Assembly (NCBI GenBank): GCA_943789455.1
Contig: CALSUE010000007.1
Coordinates: 1 to 64,000 of the forward strand
DNA from: an uncultured Flavobacteriaceae bacterium
Lineage (GTDB): Bacteria; Bacteroidota; Bacteroidia; Flavobacteriales; Flavobacteriaceae
DNA length: 64,000 bases
Direction of reading: 5' to 3'
Shown here piece after piece: positions 1-10,000 of this stretch (within the stretch, counting starts at the first letter, position 1; every line of letters starts with the position of its first letter). Made by a program: the position numbers and the translations under genes. Under the pieces are notes generated by a model that searched no databases, was not told the origin of the DNA, and was given only the letters and a program-made list of their open reading frames with translations.

Positions 1-453
1 GATACTTTTTATAGTCCGAATTACAATTGGAACGGAGATTTTGATCGTCTCCAAGATGATTACGAATTGTTTTATGATGATGAGGGCCGTGTAAGTCAAT
101 TTAGACTTCATTTAAAAGATGAAGATCCAGAGGTTAGAAAAAAAGTACTCATCATTAGTGTAAAAACATTTACAGAACCAATCTTTCTAAGTTATGAAAA
201 ACACAAAACAGAAGGAGATAAAAAAATTATTGAATACTATTACAATGATAGTCTTGACACATATACAGAAACCACTACCATACATTCCATTGAAGTGACA
301 CGATTCTTTACTGCTGATGGGTTTCTATTTAGTATAGATAAAACTTACCTTGACACCACCGGAAATGTAAAATCTGCCTATCGCTACCTTCAAAATGATG
401 AAGGTAGACTTCAATGTTATGAAGTAATTGATGGCAGAGATGATAATAATTAA
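1..453 (+). CDS. Hypothetical protein, 5' end outside the window
   Basis: The frame is open from the first base of the window to the stop at 451-453, giving about 150 residues of a protein whose N-terminus is missing. The TTG at 67 is an internal codon rather than a convincing start, because coding-like sequence rich in Asp, Tyr and Asn runs upstream of it. The visible part alternates charged and aromatic residues (for example YYNDS, YDDEGRV), as in beta-rich secreted proteins of Bacteroidota. I do not recognise the family. No signal peptide or membrane segment can be judged because the start is absent. Confidence 0.6.
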   Translation, partial: DTFYSPNYNWNGDFDRLQDDYELFYDDEGRVSQFRLHLKDEDPEVRKKVLIISVKTFTEPIFLSYEKHKTEGDKKIIEYYYNDSLDTYTETTTIHSIEVTRFFTADGFLFSIDKTYLDTTGNVKSAYRYLQNDEGRLQCYEVIDGRDDNN

Positions 454-477
454 TGGGTGCTATTTAAAAATATACAA

Positions 478-684
478 CTACTCCTCCTCATACAATGATC
501 GATACCGATCGGCCATCATTTCTCGAAATAGTGCTAAGCTCTCAACATCTATTTGATCAAAAATAGAGGCTTCTTTAATAAATTTAACGTGTACTTTCTT
601 TTGATTTGAAGCTTCTCTTTTTGTACTAGATGTGTTTCTCTGGGCGTGTTTTGCCATTTCTCTTAAAAAAGTCTTGTTGTCCAT
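478..684 (-). CDS. Small hypothetical protein (68 aa)
   Basis: A 68-residue, highly charged soluble protein with a basic N-terminal half and an acidic C-terminal half (ends in YEEE). It has no signal peptide, cysteine motif or recognisable domain. It is convergent with the partial gene ending at 453, and the AT-rich region upstream of its ATG could hold a promoter. The codon use looks normal for the window, which is the main reason to keep it; function unknown. Confidence 0.45.
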   Translation of the reverse strand: MDNKTFLREMAKHAQRNTSSTKREASNQKKVHVKFIKEASIFDQIDVESLALFREMMADRYRSLYEEE

Positions 685-748
685 TGTGCTTGTTTTAATA
701 ATTAATTATTTAATAACTTACAACAAGAAAGAATGTGGGTTGCTCGTT

Positions 749-840
749 TATTTTGGAGAATTCCCGCATGCTAAACCACCGTGCTTCGAGTAAGTCGGTT
801 GGTACGTAAATTTACGTTCCTGATGCGTGGTAAAGATACT
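749..840. other. GC-richer intergenic patch with a 14-bp palindrome
   Basis: This stretch is visibly richer in G and C than its surroundings and contains the perfect palindrome ACGTAAATTTACGT at 804-817, flanked by short near-complementary segments (ACCACCG near 775 and CGTGGT near 826). It lies in the 273-bp gap between two small hypothetical genes. It may be a structured element or a remnant of a repeat; nothing in it identifies a known RNA family. A 71-codon minus-strand frame runs through it but is not convincing as a gene. Confidence 0.25.
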
Positions 841-957
841 AAATTTAACTAAGTTTCTATTACAACAATCTTTTCTAAAAAGACTACAAAAACCGGCCCT
901 TTTTTGTAGGCAATACCCAAAGAGGTTTGTTATTTTTACTTCAAAAAAACAATACCC

Positions 958-1203
958 ATGCAAGTTACCTTTCCTATTTTATTAGCTAAAAAAATTTTTA
1001 ATACCAAAAAAGAATTTTTCTTGTATGAGGTAAATACCTCACAGGAAGTAATCCAATACACCTTTACCAATGATGTAGCTAGGTATGAAAAAAAATACTC
1101 CAACCCTGCCTGTTTGGTAAAAGAGCTGCAAGTAAAAATTGATGCGCAACTGTATCTCGATTTTTCTGAGGAAAATACCCCTACTTTTGTGATTGAGTAC
1201 TAA
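958..1203 (+). CDS. Hypothetical protein (81 aa)
   Basis: An 81-residue reading frame with an ATG start and no signal peptide, rich in Lys, Phe, Tyr and Glu. No domain is recognised. It overlaps an opposite-strand frame of similar length; I prefer the plus strand because its composition looks more protein-like and the frame is followed after 12 bp by another plus-strand ATG (1216). It sits next to degraded gene remnants, so it may itself be a fragment. Confidence 0.35.
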   Translation: MQVTFPILLAKKIFNTKKEFFLYEVNTSQEVIQYTFTNDVARYEKKYSNPACLVKELQVKIDAQLYLDFSEENTPTFVIEY

Positions 1204-1215
1204 CAAATTTAAAAA

Positions 1216-1341
1216 ATGGCACAACGCATCAAACACTGCAACCGATGTAATATAGATTTCCCTGTAATGTATAGCCAGAGAGATCACAAAAAAAAATCAA
1301 ATTGGATTTATTTATTTAAAAAAATCAGAAATATACTTTAA
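1216..1341 (+). pseudogene. Short CxxC protein fragment (41 aa)
   Basis: The frame begins MAQRIKHCNRCNIDFPVMY, a neat N-terminus with a CNRC pair that looks like half of a zinc ribbon. No second CxxC follows: after about residue 20 it becomes a run of Lys and hydrophobic residues and stops at 1339-1341. From about 1268 a different plus-strand frame takes over with TPR-like sequence. I infer that the original gene was truncated and fused to unrelated sequence. An intact tiny protein cannot be excluded. Confidence 0.35.
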
Positions 1342-1675
1342 AAAAGAACTGTTCGATTTAAGTATTGAATATGCAGAAAAAGCAGATGAAGACCTTAAAA
1401 AATCTAACGATAAGTATTTAAGGTCTAAATGTTATCTGCTCTTAGCTAAATCCTACAACAAACTGGGAAAAAAGAAAAAAGCACTTAATTTTCTGGACCA
1501 ATCACTAGTTTTAATTAAAGAAATCAACAATGAATCTAAAATCATTGAAGCATTAATTTTAAAATCATATTTCACTCTAGAATCAAATCCAACCGGAGCA
1601 AAAAAACTAAAATTTAGATTATTTGAACCAGATGCTGTTGCCAAAACAAACATTCATTATTGGAATTTGCACTCG
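1268..1675 (+). pseudogene. TPR-like gene remnant without a start
   Basis: A frame open from 1268 to the TAA at 1814 has no early ATG but encodes sequence typical of tetratricopeptide-type helices: EYAEKADEDLKKS, then KCYLLLAKSYNKLGKKKKAL, then FLDQSLVLIKEI. The TPR character fades after about 1600, and the frame then runs out of phase into the DUF1330 gene that starts at 1717. It overlaps the end of the CxxC fragment in another frame. I read it as a piece of a larger TPR protein left after a rearrangement. This accounts for most of the 513-bp stretch without an intact gene. Confidence 0.4.
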
Positions 1676-1716
1676 TTCTTAATTCCCTCTATCTTTACCC
1701 TAAAAAAACATAGATT

Positions 1717-2016
1717 ATGCCTACTCTTGTCTTCGCTAAATTTACTATTAATGACCATGTTGGCTATTCACGCTATGTTGAGCTTGCTACCCCCATATTT
1801 ATTCGAGAAAAGGTAATCATTCATGCATCCGATGAAGAGCCGCAAGCCTTGTCTCCAGATATGCAAGCTGATAAGGTGGTGCTTCTTGAATTTAGAGACC
1901 AGTCCCATTTTAAACACTTCTTCTCTCAGATAGATTATATAGAAGCCGCAAAAATACGTGATGCAGCTTCTACGATTTCAGCTACAGTTTTTGAACGATT
2001 TGAAATGCCAAAGTAA
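1717..2016 (+). CDS. DUF1330 domain protein
   Basis: A 99-residue protein matching the DUF1330 pattern: an N-terminal beta strand, GYSRYVELATPIF (a tyrosine-rich helix), VVLLEFRDQSHFKHFF (strand and helix) and a final strand. The family has a dimeric alpha/beta-barrel ferredoxin-like fold and no firmly established reaction. The length matches a complete single-domain member. It starts with ATG inside the decaying end of the TPR remnant and appears to be transcribed alone. Confidence 0.75.
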   Translation: MPTLVFAKFTINDHVGYSRYVELATPIFIREKVIIHASDEEPQALSPDMQADKVVLLEFRDQSHFKHFFSQIDYIEAAKIRDAASTISATVFERFEMPK

Positions 2017-2098
2017 TCTTCTGGTTGAGGGTTGTCTCGTTTACATTTCTTAAAAATAGTTCAAATCGATTTTACTATATTTAATACTAAGATTATTT

Positions 2099-2206
2099 AT
2101 GTTGCGATTAATCAAATTTTTAATAGTAGGAGTCTTTATCCTTTCGCTAGGTGTAATAATTATCAGTCTGTTGGTACAAGGTATTCCCTTGTTATTCTTT
2201 TTTTAA
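2099..2206 (+). CDS. Possible 35-aa single-span membrane peptide
   Basis: ATG at 2099, stop at 2204-2206. The product starts with basic residues (MLRLIK) and continues as an almost uninterrupted hydrophobic stretch with one Gln-Gly-Ile-Pro turn, as expected for a one-span membrane peptide. It is the only coding-like segment in the 384-bp gap between the DUF1330 and HMA genes. At this length chance cannot be excluded, and no family is recognised. Confidence 0.3.
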   Translation: MLRLIKFLIVGVFILSLGVIIISLLVQGIPLLFFF

Positions 2207-2300
2207 CTTAACATCTAAAAAGATTGTTCGAAAATAACTCGTCTGCTCACTTTTTAAACCCAACATAGTGTATTGCTGGAACAAACTTCTTCTAGGCATT

Positions 2301-2331
2301 ATTCCCCAAAATAAAATTTATTTTAGGGAAT
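2301..2331. promoter_or_regulatory. Inverted repeat upstream of the HMA-MauE gene
   Basis: Two 15-base arms, ATTCCCCAAAATAAA (2301-2315) and TTTATTTTAGGGAAT (2317-2331), are complementary except for one position. The second arm lacks a T-tract, so a terminator is unlikely. The repeat ends 11 bases before a TAAATTTG box at 2343 and would cover the position of a -33 element, which suits an operator for a dimeric regulator. The operator role is inferred. Confidence 0.4.
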
Positions 2332-2342
2332 ATTATTTTAAT

Positions 2343-2350
2343 TAAATTTG
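2343..2350 (+). promoter_or_regulatory. Candidate -7 box TAAATTTG
   Basis: TAAATTTG matches the flavobacterial -7 consensus TAnnTTTG and lies about 50 bases before the ATG of the HMA-MauE gene. I see no clear TTG element about 20 bases upstream; the inverted repeat at 2301-2331 occupies that region. Confidence 0.35.
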
Positions 2351-2400
2351 ACTCATCATATCTCCTTACAAAATTAATATAGAAGATTTTAAACATAACC

Positions 2401-3114
2401 ATGACCAAAACATACACTATAGAGGGGATGACCTGTGAAGGATGTGTGGCTAAAGTTAGCTATGTACTACAACAACATGCAAGTATTTCGTCTGTTACGG
2501 TTGGGCTTTCAAACAAATCTGCCACGGTAACCATGAGTAAAGAGGTATCCGTTGAAGAATTGCAAAACCTTTTTGGTGCGTCTAGTAAATATACGGTTGG
2601 TGCTTTTCAACCAACAATAGAACAAAAAAGTGAAAGCGTTTTTACAACCTATAAACCCTTGCTCCTTATTTTTGTATTTATTGCCGCCACTACAGCTATT
2701 GCCTCAATGAATAATGGAAAGATAGAGTTAATGCTGTGGATGCGTTACTTTATGGCTGGTTTTTTTATTGTTTTTTCTTTCTTTAAATTTTTAAATTTAG
2801 CTGGTTTTGCAGAAAGCTATGCCATGTACGATGTACTTGCAAAAAGAGTACAAGCATATGGGCTGGTTTATCCGTTTCTAGAACTATTTCTGGGGGCTGC
2901 CTACCTCACAAATTTTGAACCTACCATTACCTATATAGCCACCATATTTTTAATGAGTTTTAGTAGTATTGGAGTAATACAGAGTGTCTTAGACAAGAGA
3001 AAAATTAGATGTGCCTGTTTGGGAGCCGTTTTTAATTTACCAATGAGTACGATTACCATTATAGAGAATTTAACAATGGTTGTAATGGCCTGTGTGATGT
3101 TATGGAAGGCATAG
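2401..3114 (+). CDS. HMA domain fused to a MauE/DoxX-like membrane domain
   Basis: A 237-residue protein with two parts. Residues 1 to about 70 form a heavy-metal-associated domain with the copper/mercury-binding motif GMTCEGC (Cys12 and Cys15). After a short linker come four predicted membrane helices (about 85-237) of the MauE type, with a CxC pair (RCACLG) before the last helix. HMA domains carry soft metal ions, and MauE-like proteins are tied to thiol/disulfide or metal maturation in membranes. Together they suggest a membrane metal-handling protein at the inner membrane; the exact metal is not shown. The gene stands alone and the inverted repeat upstream may control it. Confidence 0.75.
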   Translation: MTKTYTIEGMTCEGCVAKVSYVLQQHASISSVTVGLSNKSATVTMSKEVSVEELQNLFGASSKYTVGAFQPTIEQKSESVFTTYKPLLLIFVFIAATTAIASMNNGKIELMLWMRYFMAGFFIVFSFFKFLNLAGFAESYAMYDVLAKRVQAYGLVYPFLELFLGAAYLTNFEPTITYIATIFLMSFSSIGVIQSVLDKRKIRCACLGAVFNLPMSTITIIENLTMVVMACVMLWKA

Positions 3115-3242
3115 ATTAAAAATATTGAATCAACTATTTATTTTACACAACCCAAAACAAGCTAGTAGTATTCTTATTGTACTCAAAACACCCATTCAAA
3201 TTAAATAATTTATATTTGTTTTTCAATCTATAAATTCAGTTA

Positions 3243-3650
3243 ATGAAAAAAGTATCCTTACTTCTAGTACTCTTAGTTACTATCGTTTCTTGTGATTCAA
3301 ATAATGAACCCGATAATGTAGATCCAGAACCTTTCTATACCGTAGAAGGCAAATGGCTATGGTCTCCAGACCCTGAAGATAGAACCTTTGCAAATACCAT
3401 GTATGAATTTTTAGACGGAACTAGATATACATCTTACGCAAACTGCACTTCAAGTAACCCTTGTAGTAATTCAGACTTTAATGCTTTAGATGCCACAGAT
3501 AGAATTCCAGGTACGGAAAACTATACTTTTAATGATTATACTCTAACAATTGATGGCATCACCCAAACCGTCTCATTTGGATGTGATGGTGGTATTCTTG
3601 TTTTTGAAAACGGTGGTACATTATGGAGGTTAAGTTCTGATTGCCAATAA
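3243..3650 (+). CDS. Lipoprotein with lipocalin-like domain (135 aa)
   Basis: The N-terminus has a lysine pair, a hydrophobic core and a lipobox ending VSC (Cys17), so it should be a lipid-anchored envelope protein. The mature part begins with an acidic linker, then a beta-rich domain starting EGKWLWSPD, like the GxW start of lipocalin-like domains in Bacteroidota. It has several cysteines (CTSSNPC, FGC, SDC) that may form disulfides. The function is unknown. It lies 75 bp before the first sulfatase on the same strand but is not obviously related to it. Confidence 0.65.
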   Translation: MKKVSLLLVLLVTIVSCDSNNEPDNVDPEPFYTVEGKWLWSPDPEDRTFANTMYEFLDGTRYTSYANCTSSNPCSNSDFNALDATDRIPGTENYTFNDYTLTIDGITQTVSFGCDGGILVFENGGTLWRLSSDCQ

Positions 3651-3724
3651 TTAGGTATTTAACCCTGTAGTTGGATGATCAACTATTCTTAGCTTTACAG
3701 AGATTCAATTGTTTTTATTAACCT

Positions 3725-5251
3725 ATGAAAAAAATAATAGTTTTAATTGTCTGTAGTGTTATTTTTTGGGGCTGTTCTCCTGAGAAAAAAACAGAACGCA
3801 CCCCAAATATAATTTACTTTCTAGCCGATGATTTAGGCTATGGAGAGCTGGGCGTTTACGGGCAATCTGTCATTAAAACACCCCATATAGATGCATTGGC
3901 TAAAAATGGAATGAGGTTTACCCAGCATTATTCTGGAGCTCCAGTTTGCGCGCCGGCAAGATATATGTTTTTAACAGGAAAACATGCGGGACACGCTTAC
4001 ATAAGAGGTAACGATGAATGGAATGAAAGAGGGGATGTTTGGAACTATAATGAGGTTTATCTTAACCCGGGTTTAGAGGGGCAAAGACCCATCCCTAAAA
4101 ACACGGTTACCCTAGGAGACCAATTAAAAAAAGCGGGATATACAACCAGTATTTTTGGAAAATGGGGATTAGGAGCTCCTGAATCTGACGGCATACCCAC
4201 CCTGCAAGGATTTGACTTTTTTTATGGATATAACTGCCAACGGCAAGCACACAATCTGTATCCTGCACATCTTTGGGAAAATGAAACTAAAGTTTTATTG
4301 AATAACCAATTGGTACCCCCAAGAACTAAATTAGATGCCTTGGCAGATCCCTTAAAAGAGGAAAGCTATATAAAGTTTACTCAAAATGACTATGCACCTC
4401 AAAAAATTCAAGAAAAAGCATTGTCTTTTATTGAAGAGAATAAAGACACTCCATTCTTTATGTATTATGCTTCTCCACTTCCCCATTTGCCGTTACAAGC
4501 ACCAAAAGCCTATGTAGATGAGTACAGAAAAATCTTAGGGGAAGAAGAACCCTATCTTGGTGATGATAGTTATTTTCCGAATAGGTATCCAAGAGCCACC
4601 TATGCTGCTATGATCACTTATCTAGACCACCAATTGGGTGAACTTGTAAAATCACTAAAAGAAAAAGGAATTTATGAAAATACGATCATCATTTTTTCAA
4701 GTGATAATGGACCTACTTATTTAGGTGGTGTTGATTATGATTATTTTGAAAGTTCAAAACCATTTTCTAATGGCTACGGAAGAACCAAAGGGTTTGTGTA
4801 TGAAGGAGGTATTCGAGTTCCTCTTATTGTGAGTTGGCCAAACCATATTACGCCTGGAACAAAAAGTGAGCACATCTCTGCTTTTTATGATCTTATGCCT
4901 ACCATCTCTGATTTAGCCGGAGTATCTCCTCCAAATTCTATAGACGGCATTAGCTTTAAACCTACCCTGCTTGATCAAGAACAAATGCCACATGATTTTT
5001 TATATTGGGAATTTCCTAGCTACAATGGACAGCAGGCGGTAAGATTAGGAAAATGGAAGGGAGTTCGCAAAAATATTTTTGATGGTAATTTAGAGATTGA
5101 GTTGTACAATTTAGAAACAGACATCAAAGAACAATTAGATATTGCTAGCCAGCACCCTGAAATTGTAGCACACATAAAAAATATTATGGTAGAAGAACAT
5201 GAGCCGGCTTCTAACAAAAAATTCAAGTTTAAACAGCTAGGAGATCAGTAA
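3725..5251 (+). CDS. S1-family sulfatase, lipoprotein (508 aa)
   Basis: A formylglycine-dependent sulfatase that should hydrolyse sulfate esters, probably on a carbohydrate. The lipobox FWGC (Cys17) places it as a periplasmic or surface lipoprotein. Metal ligands Asp35-Asp36 lie in the FLADDLGYGE segment; the active-site motif is CAPAR with Cys75 as the residue converted to formylglycine; the second metal pair is in SSDNGPT. The Cys version needs a formylglycine-generating or anSME-type maturase, which is not in this window. The GYGELGVYGQ and GKHAGHAYIRGN segments resemble arylsulfatase A-like members. It is the first of five sulfatases between 3.7 and 18.2 kb and is followed by a 218-bp gap with no gene. 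Confidence 0.93.
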   Translation: MKKIIVLIVCSVIFWGCSPEKKTERTPNIIYFLADDLGYGELGVYGQSVIKTPHIDALAKNGMRFTQHYSGAPVCAPARYMFLTGKHAGHAYIRGNDEWNERGDVWNYNEVYLNPGLEGQRPIPKNTVTLGDQLKKAGYTTSIFGKWGLGAPESDGIPTLQGFDFFYGYNCQRQAHNLYPAHLWENETKVLLNNQLVPPRTKLDALADPLKEESYIKFTQNDYAPQKIQEKALSFIEENKDTPFFMYYASPLPHLPLQAPKAYVDEYRKILGEEEPYLGDDSYFPNRYPRATYAAMITYLDHQLGELVKSLKEKGIYENTIIIFSSDNGPTYLGGVDYDYFESSKPFSNGYGRTKGFVYEGGIRVPLIVSWPNHITPGTKSEHISAFYDLMPTISDLAGVSPPNSIDGISFKPTLLDQEQMPHDFLYWEFPSYNGQQAVRLGKWKGVRKNIFDGNLEIELYNLETDIKEQLDIASQHPEIVAHIKNIMVEEHEPASNKKFKFKQLGDQ

Positions 5252-5469
5252 TACATCTCATCAGTATTTTTATAAAATAAACACTTCCCAATTAGTAAAA
5301 AGAATAAAGACTTTAAAAAGTATTGTTTGTGTAGCGAACTAGCTATTCATTTTTACATAAACTAATATTCTAACACATTTTGAACAATTTTTTAGGTAGA
5401 TTGACCGAAAACAGAACTATTAAACTTGTATTTAATCTCAATTTTGTTGTTTAATCTTGTAAATTTTCA

Positions 5470-6861
5470 ATGAAAAAACATACTATAATTCATCAAATCT
5501 TACTTCTTCTTTTAACTACAAGTTTTATTTCCCAAGCCCAATCAGTAAAAAAGGCATCCAAACAAAAACAGCCTAACTTTTTATTTGTGTTGGTAGATGA
5601 CCAACCTTTTGATGCTCTTGGACTCTCTGAACGCTATCCATTTTTAAAAACGCCAAATATTGATCGATTAGCTAAAGAGGGAGCAAACGTAGAAAACTTC
5701 TTTGTAACGCAATCGATTTGTTCTCCATCTAGGGCTAGTTTCTTAACAGGTACGTATCCACATATCCATGGAGTAAATCAAAATAATAAACATGTAGATC
5801 CAAATTGGGATGAATTTGCTCCTTATTCTAGTCATTTACAAAAGGCAGGGTATGCAACAGCCCATGTTGGTAAAATTCACATGGCACATTATACCGGTAA
5901 AAAACACATTAGACCTGGGTTTGATTACTGGTTTAGTTTTGTAGGCCAAGGAAAATACTTTGACCCTCCGGTAAATGAAAATGGGAAAGAGTATCAAGAA
6001 GAAGGATATATGACAGATATTTTAACGGAAAAGGCAATTTCTTGGTTAAAAGAAAAAAGAGACCCAAACAAACCTTTTAGTTTAAACCTTTGGCATAAAG
6101 CCGTTCATCAACCTCATTTGCCTGCTCCAAGACATGAAGATTTATATGTAGGCAAAGAATTGCCAACTCCACCTTATGATACCCATAAAGAAACCTTTAA
6201 AGGAAAACCCGAATGGCAGCGAAAAAAAACTTTTGGATTTGAATGGAAAAAGAATTTACCCATACCTTCTGAATTACCAGAGCTAGAATGGCCTATTAAT
6301 TATGATAGAAATATGCAGCTTTTACGATGTTTAGTTGCTATAGATGAATCTTTGGGGAAAGTATTAGCTACCCTAGAAGAAATGGGTGAGTTAGAAAATA
6401 CTGTTGTTATTTATAGTAGTGATAATGGGTATTTTATGGGAGAACATACCTTTTTAGACAAACGCTTAGCTTATGAAAACTCTATGCGGGTTCCAATGCT
6501 TATTCGCTACCCTAAAATGATTAAAGAACATACTCAAATAAAAGAGCAGTGTCTTAATATAGATATAGCCCCAACGATTCTAAATTTAGCAGGAATTGAA
6601 AAACCTAATTATATGCAAGGAGAATCGATGGTGAATTTATTAGAGGGAAAAAAAGAGAAAAATTGGAGAGATGCAATTCTATTTGAATACTATGTAGATA
6701 GTTACTGGCCTTATGCAGGGCCGAATCAAATTGCTGTAAGAACTGAGAATTACAAGCTAGTTGATGCTTTTTTAGATAATGATATTGATGAGTTATATGA
6801 TCTTAAGAAAGACCCAGGTGAAATGAATAACCTGATTAATGTAGAAGCTATGATAAAATAG
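5470..6861 (+). CDS. S1-family sulfatase with a frameshifted C-terminus
   Basis: A secreted sulfatase with signal peptide (about residues 1-23, ending SQAQ). Metal ligands Asp43-Asp44 (VDDQPFDAL); active-site motif CSPSR with Cys84 as the formylglycine position; second metal pair in SSDNGYFMGEH. It resembles N-acetylglucosamine-6-sulfatase-like members, so an algal or host-type sulfated sugar is plausible. The stop at 6859-6861 seems premature: skipping one base there lets the next frame continue as REELRNEATKLKKQY and later RDWWLKK up to a TAA at 6974-6976, a normal C-terminal tail for this family. The last 38 or so residues are therefore out of frame. This is the first of a run of indels that continues through the next two genes. 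Confidence 0.88.
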   Translation: MKKHTIIHQILLLLLTTSFISQAQSVKKASKQKQPNFLFVLVDDQPFDALGLSERYPFLKTPNIDRLAKEGANVENFFVTQSICSPSRASFLTGTYPHIHGVNQNNKHVDPNWDEFAPYSSHLQKAGYATAHVGKIHMAHYTGKKHIRPGFDYWFSFVGQGKYFDPPVNENGKEYQEEGYMTDILTEKAISWLKEKRDPNKPFSLNLWHKAVHQPHLPAPRHEDLYVGKELPTPPYDTHKETFKGKPEWQRKKTFGFEWKKNLPIPSELPELEWPINYDRNMQLLRCLVAIDESLGKVLATLEEMGELENTVVIYSSDNGYFMGEHTFLDKRLAYENSMRVPMLIRYPKMIKEHTQIKEQCLNIDIAPTILNLAGIEKPNYMQGESMVNLLEGKKEKNWRDAILFEYYVDSYWPYAGPNQIAVRTENYKLVDAFLDNDIDELYDLKKDPGEMNNLINVEAMIK

Positions 6862-7087
6862 AGAAGAGCTCAGAAATGAAGCAACCAAATTAAAAAAACA
6901 ATACAACTATAATCCAAACAGAGATTGGTGGTTAAAAAAAGTAATGAAATCAAAAAGGAAGAATCAAAAAAAATAATAGATCTTTCAAGTCTTTACTGAA
7001 ATTTATTCTCAATGAGCTTCCTCTGAAAAATTGTATTTTTACCATATAGGAGTAACTATTAATATTAACTTCCCAAACCTTGTTTTT

Positions 7088-10000
7088 ATGGTGAGACGCT
7101 TTTTTTATATCATAGCTCTCTTGTTTTTTTTACTTCCAACTCAAGTATCTAGTCAGCAGATAAAACATTTAGGTGTTTATGACGGAATTAGAAGTGGGGC
7201 AATTAGAGCTTTTCAGAAAGATACCTTGGGCTATATGTGGATTGGTACATCTCAGGGAATTAATAGGTATTCTGGATATCAATTTAAAAACTATGACAAA
7301 TTCCTAACCAGTGGTGTTGTAGATATTATCAGTAAAAATGGAAATCTTTTTATTTTAGGTTCTAAGGGAGAACTTCTTCAATATAATTATCAACAAGACA
7401 GCTTTAAGTCTATTTTAAATTTAAAAGATCTTAAATTTTTGTCTTTTGAACTTATCAATCAACACACCATTATTATTGGACTTCAACAAGGTTTGATTAT
7501 TTACGATTTAAAATCTAAAAACTTAAGCAAAGTTCTTCATCCTAACAGCATGTTTAACAGAAGGGTTCAAGTTCATGAAAATAAAATTTACATTGCCTCT
7601 ACAAAAGGAGTTAATATCTATACTTATTATCAAAGTATAAATGAATTAGTACCCTATAAAACGCACTTAAAAGATCATGAAATTCTTGATTTAGATTTTG
7701 ATAATCAAAATCGAATTTGGGTAGGAACCTACCAAAAAGGTCTTCATGTAATTGATAATGAAGATGTTAAAAAAGTACAGATTTATGATCAAAAAATAAA
7801 TACACAAACCATAAGGTCTATAGCATTTGATAAAACCAACAAGCCCTAATTGCTTTAGAGGGGGTGGGTTTATTAATTATGGATGATCAATTTAATATTC
7901 TTAATAAATTAGAAAATACACCAAGTGAAATAAATTCACTCAGTCAAAATAGCATCTATGAAATTTTTGTTGATGAAGAAAATGCTTATTGGCTTGGATT
8001 AAGAGAAGTTGGAATTGATTTAATCTACCCTAGAGATAATGCTTTTAAAAATATTTTTTATATCCCTTTTAAGCCCAATAGTATTCAGAACAACAATATT
8101 CGTTCAATTTATTATGAGGCTGGAGGAAATGTTTGGTTTGGAACTGAAAATGGAATTAGCAAACTATCACCAAATGGAAATTGGACCAATTACAATACAA
8201 ATCCACAATTGGCCAATAAAGCAGTCTTAACCATAAATAAATATGGAAGAAAACTTAATTCTTGGAGTTTACGGTATTGGATTAGTAAACTTTAATCCTA
8301 AAACAGGAGAAACAACCACTTTTAAACTTAAAGAAAAAGAAAAACAATCTAAACTAATTTTTACTACTTTTTTAGAAAATAATGAGTTATGGCTTGGTGG
8401 TTTTGATGGGCCTGTAAAACATTACAGAGATAATGTCTTGATTAGTACCTATAAAACTGGAAATGCTCGATCTATTGTAGCTGGAGAAGATCAACATACT
8501 ATATGTAGCTTCTTCTAGTGGTGTTTATGAAATTAATAAGCTTGATAAAAGTATTGACATTCATTAAAGGTGATAACCAACAAAATATTGATCAAAATCA
8601 CGCAGTTTTATTTGACAAAGAAAACAACTGTCTTTGGATTGGAAATACTCAGGGCTTATTTAATTATAACCTCTCTACTAAGAAAATAAAACACATTAAT
8701 TCTGCATTAAAATTTGAACCTGGAACTGTGTTTTCGATACAAAAAGATTCAAATGAGAATTTGTGGTTTGCTAGTGATCTAGGATTGTGGAAATTAAATA
8801 TTCTACAAGAAATTATAAGAAAATATGATATGGCGATGGGCTAACCATTGATACGTTTGGATTTGGTGCATCTACTCAATCTACTGATGGGCGCTTGGCT
8901 TTTGGCGGACCAGATGGCGCAACGCTATTTAATCCTTTAGAGATTCCAAAAGAGAAAGAAGATTTCTAAAATTTATATTTCTGACTTCCAGATTAATGGT
9001 GTTTTGGCCGATTCTACTATGATTGAAAAAAACATAAATTATCTAGATAAAATAGCACTTAATTACAATCAAAACTCATTGAGTTTTGACTTTGAAGCCC
9101 CTACCTTCCATGGCTCAAAAAAGCATTCTTATTATTGGCAATTGAAAGGGTATGATGAAACTGTAAATGAATCTAAAAACAGTACTGAGTATTGTTTATT
9201 CAAAACTACCTCCTGGTAAGTATTCACTAGATATTAAAGCTACAAATGTTGATGGTATTTCTTCAATACAATCATTTCACATTGATATTATTATTAAAAA
9301 TCCTTTTTGGCTAAGTCACCTAGCGTTTATGTTCTATGTGTCCTGTTTGGAAGTGGCCTTATCTATACTATTTTTTCTCATTAGGAAATCTAGAGCCATT
9401 CAAAAATTTAATGACAATAAAATAAAGTTTTTTACAGAAGTAGCTCACGATATAAGAACTCCAGTTACTTTAATTCAACTGTTAGTTTCTCAACTTTCCG
9501 AAAAAAATAATTTTCAAAATAACATAGATCTAATTCATCGAAATACACAAAATTTAAATGAATATGTAACTCAGCTTTTAGACTTTCAAAAAGCAGATCG
9601 AGGAATGCTTAAATTATCAATAATAAAAGTTGAATTAAAGGAAATTATTCACAGAACTGTAGCTCAAGTAGAACCATTACTCAATAAAAAGTCTATTGAT
9701 ATTATCGTTTCAGTTCCAAAAGTTCATATTTGGATCGATGAAAATAAAATGTCTCGAATTTTTTATAATTTAATTTCTAATGCTATAAAATACAGTGAGG
9801 ATGGTGGTAAAATTGAAATTAAGGCAACAAAAAGTAAAAAAGAGATAACAATAGACTTTATAGATAACGGATTTGGAATCCCTGAGAAAGAACAAAAATT
9901 AATTTTTTCAAGATTTACAAGAGGAACAAATATTAACAATAAAGGAATTAGTGGTTCAGGTATAGGGTTAATGATTTCGAAAAAAATTGTTGAATTACAC

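Noticed and set aside
748..963. A 71-codon minus-strand frame
   Set aside because: It crosses the GC-rich palindromic patch, has an unnatural composition with many Cys and Phe, and has no promoter-like context.
1039..1287. An 82-codon minus-strand frame opposite the 958-1203 gene
   Set aside because: It looks like a shadow of the plus-strand frames, with long hydrophobic and random-looking sequence.
7864..8844. Separate genes for the short frames between 7.8 and 8.9 kb
   Set aside because: Their sequences join end to end into one HTCS sensor with matching propeller repeats, so they are fragments of one gene.
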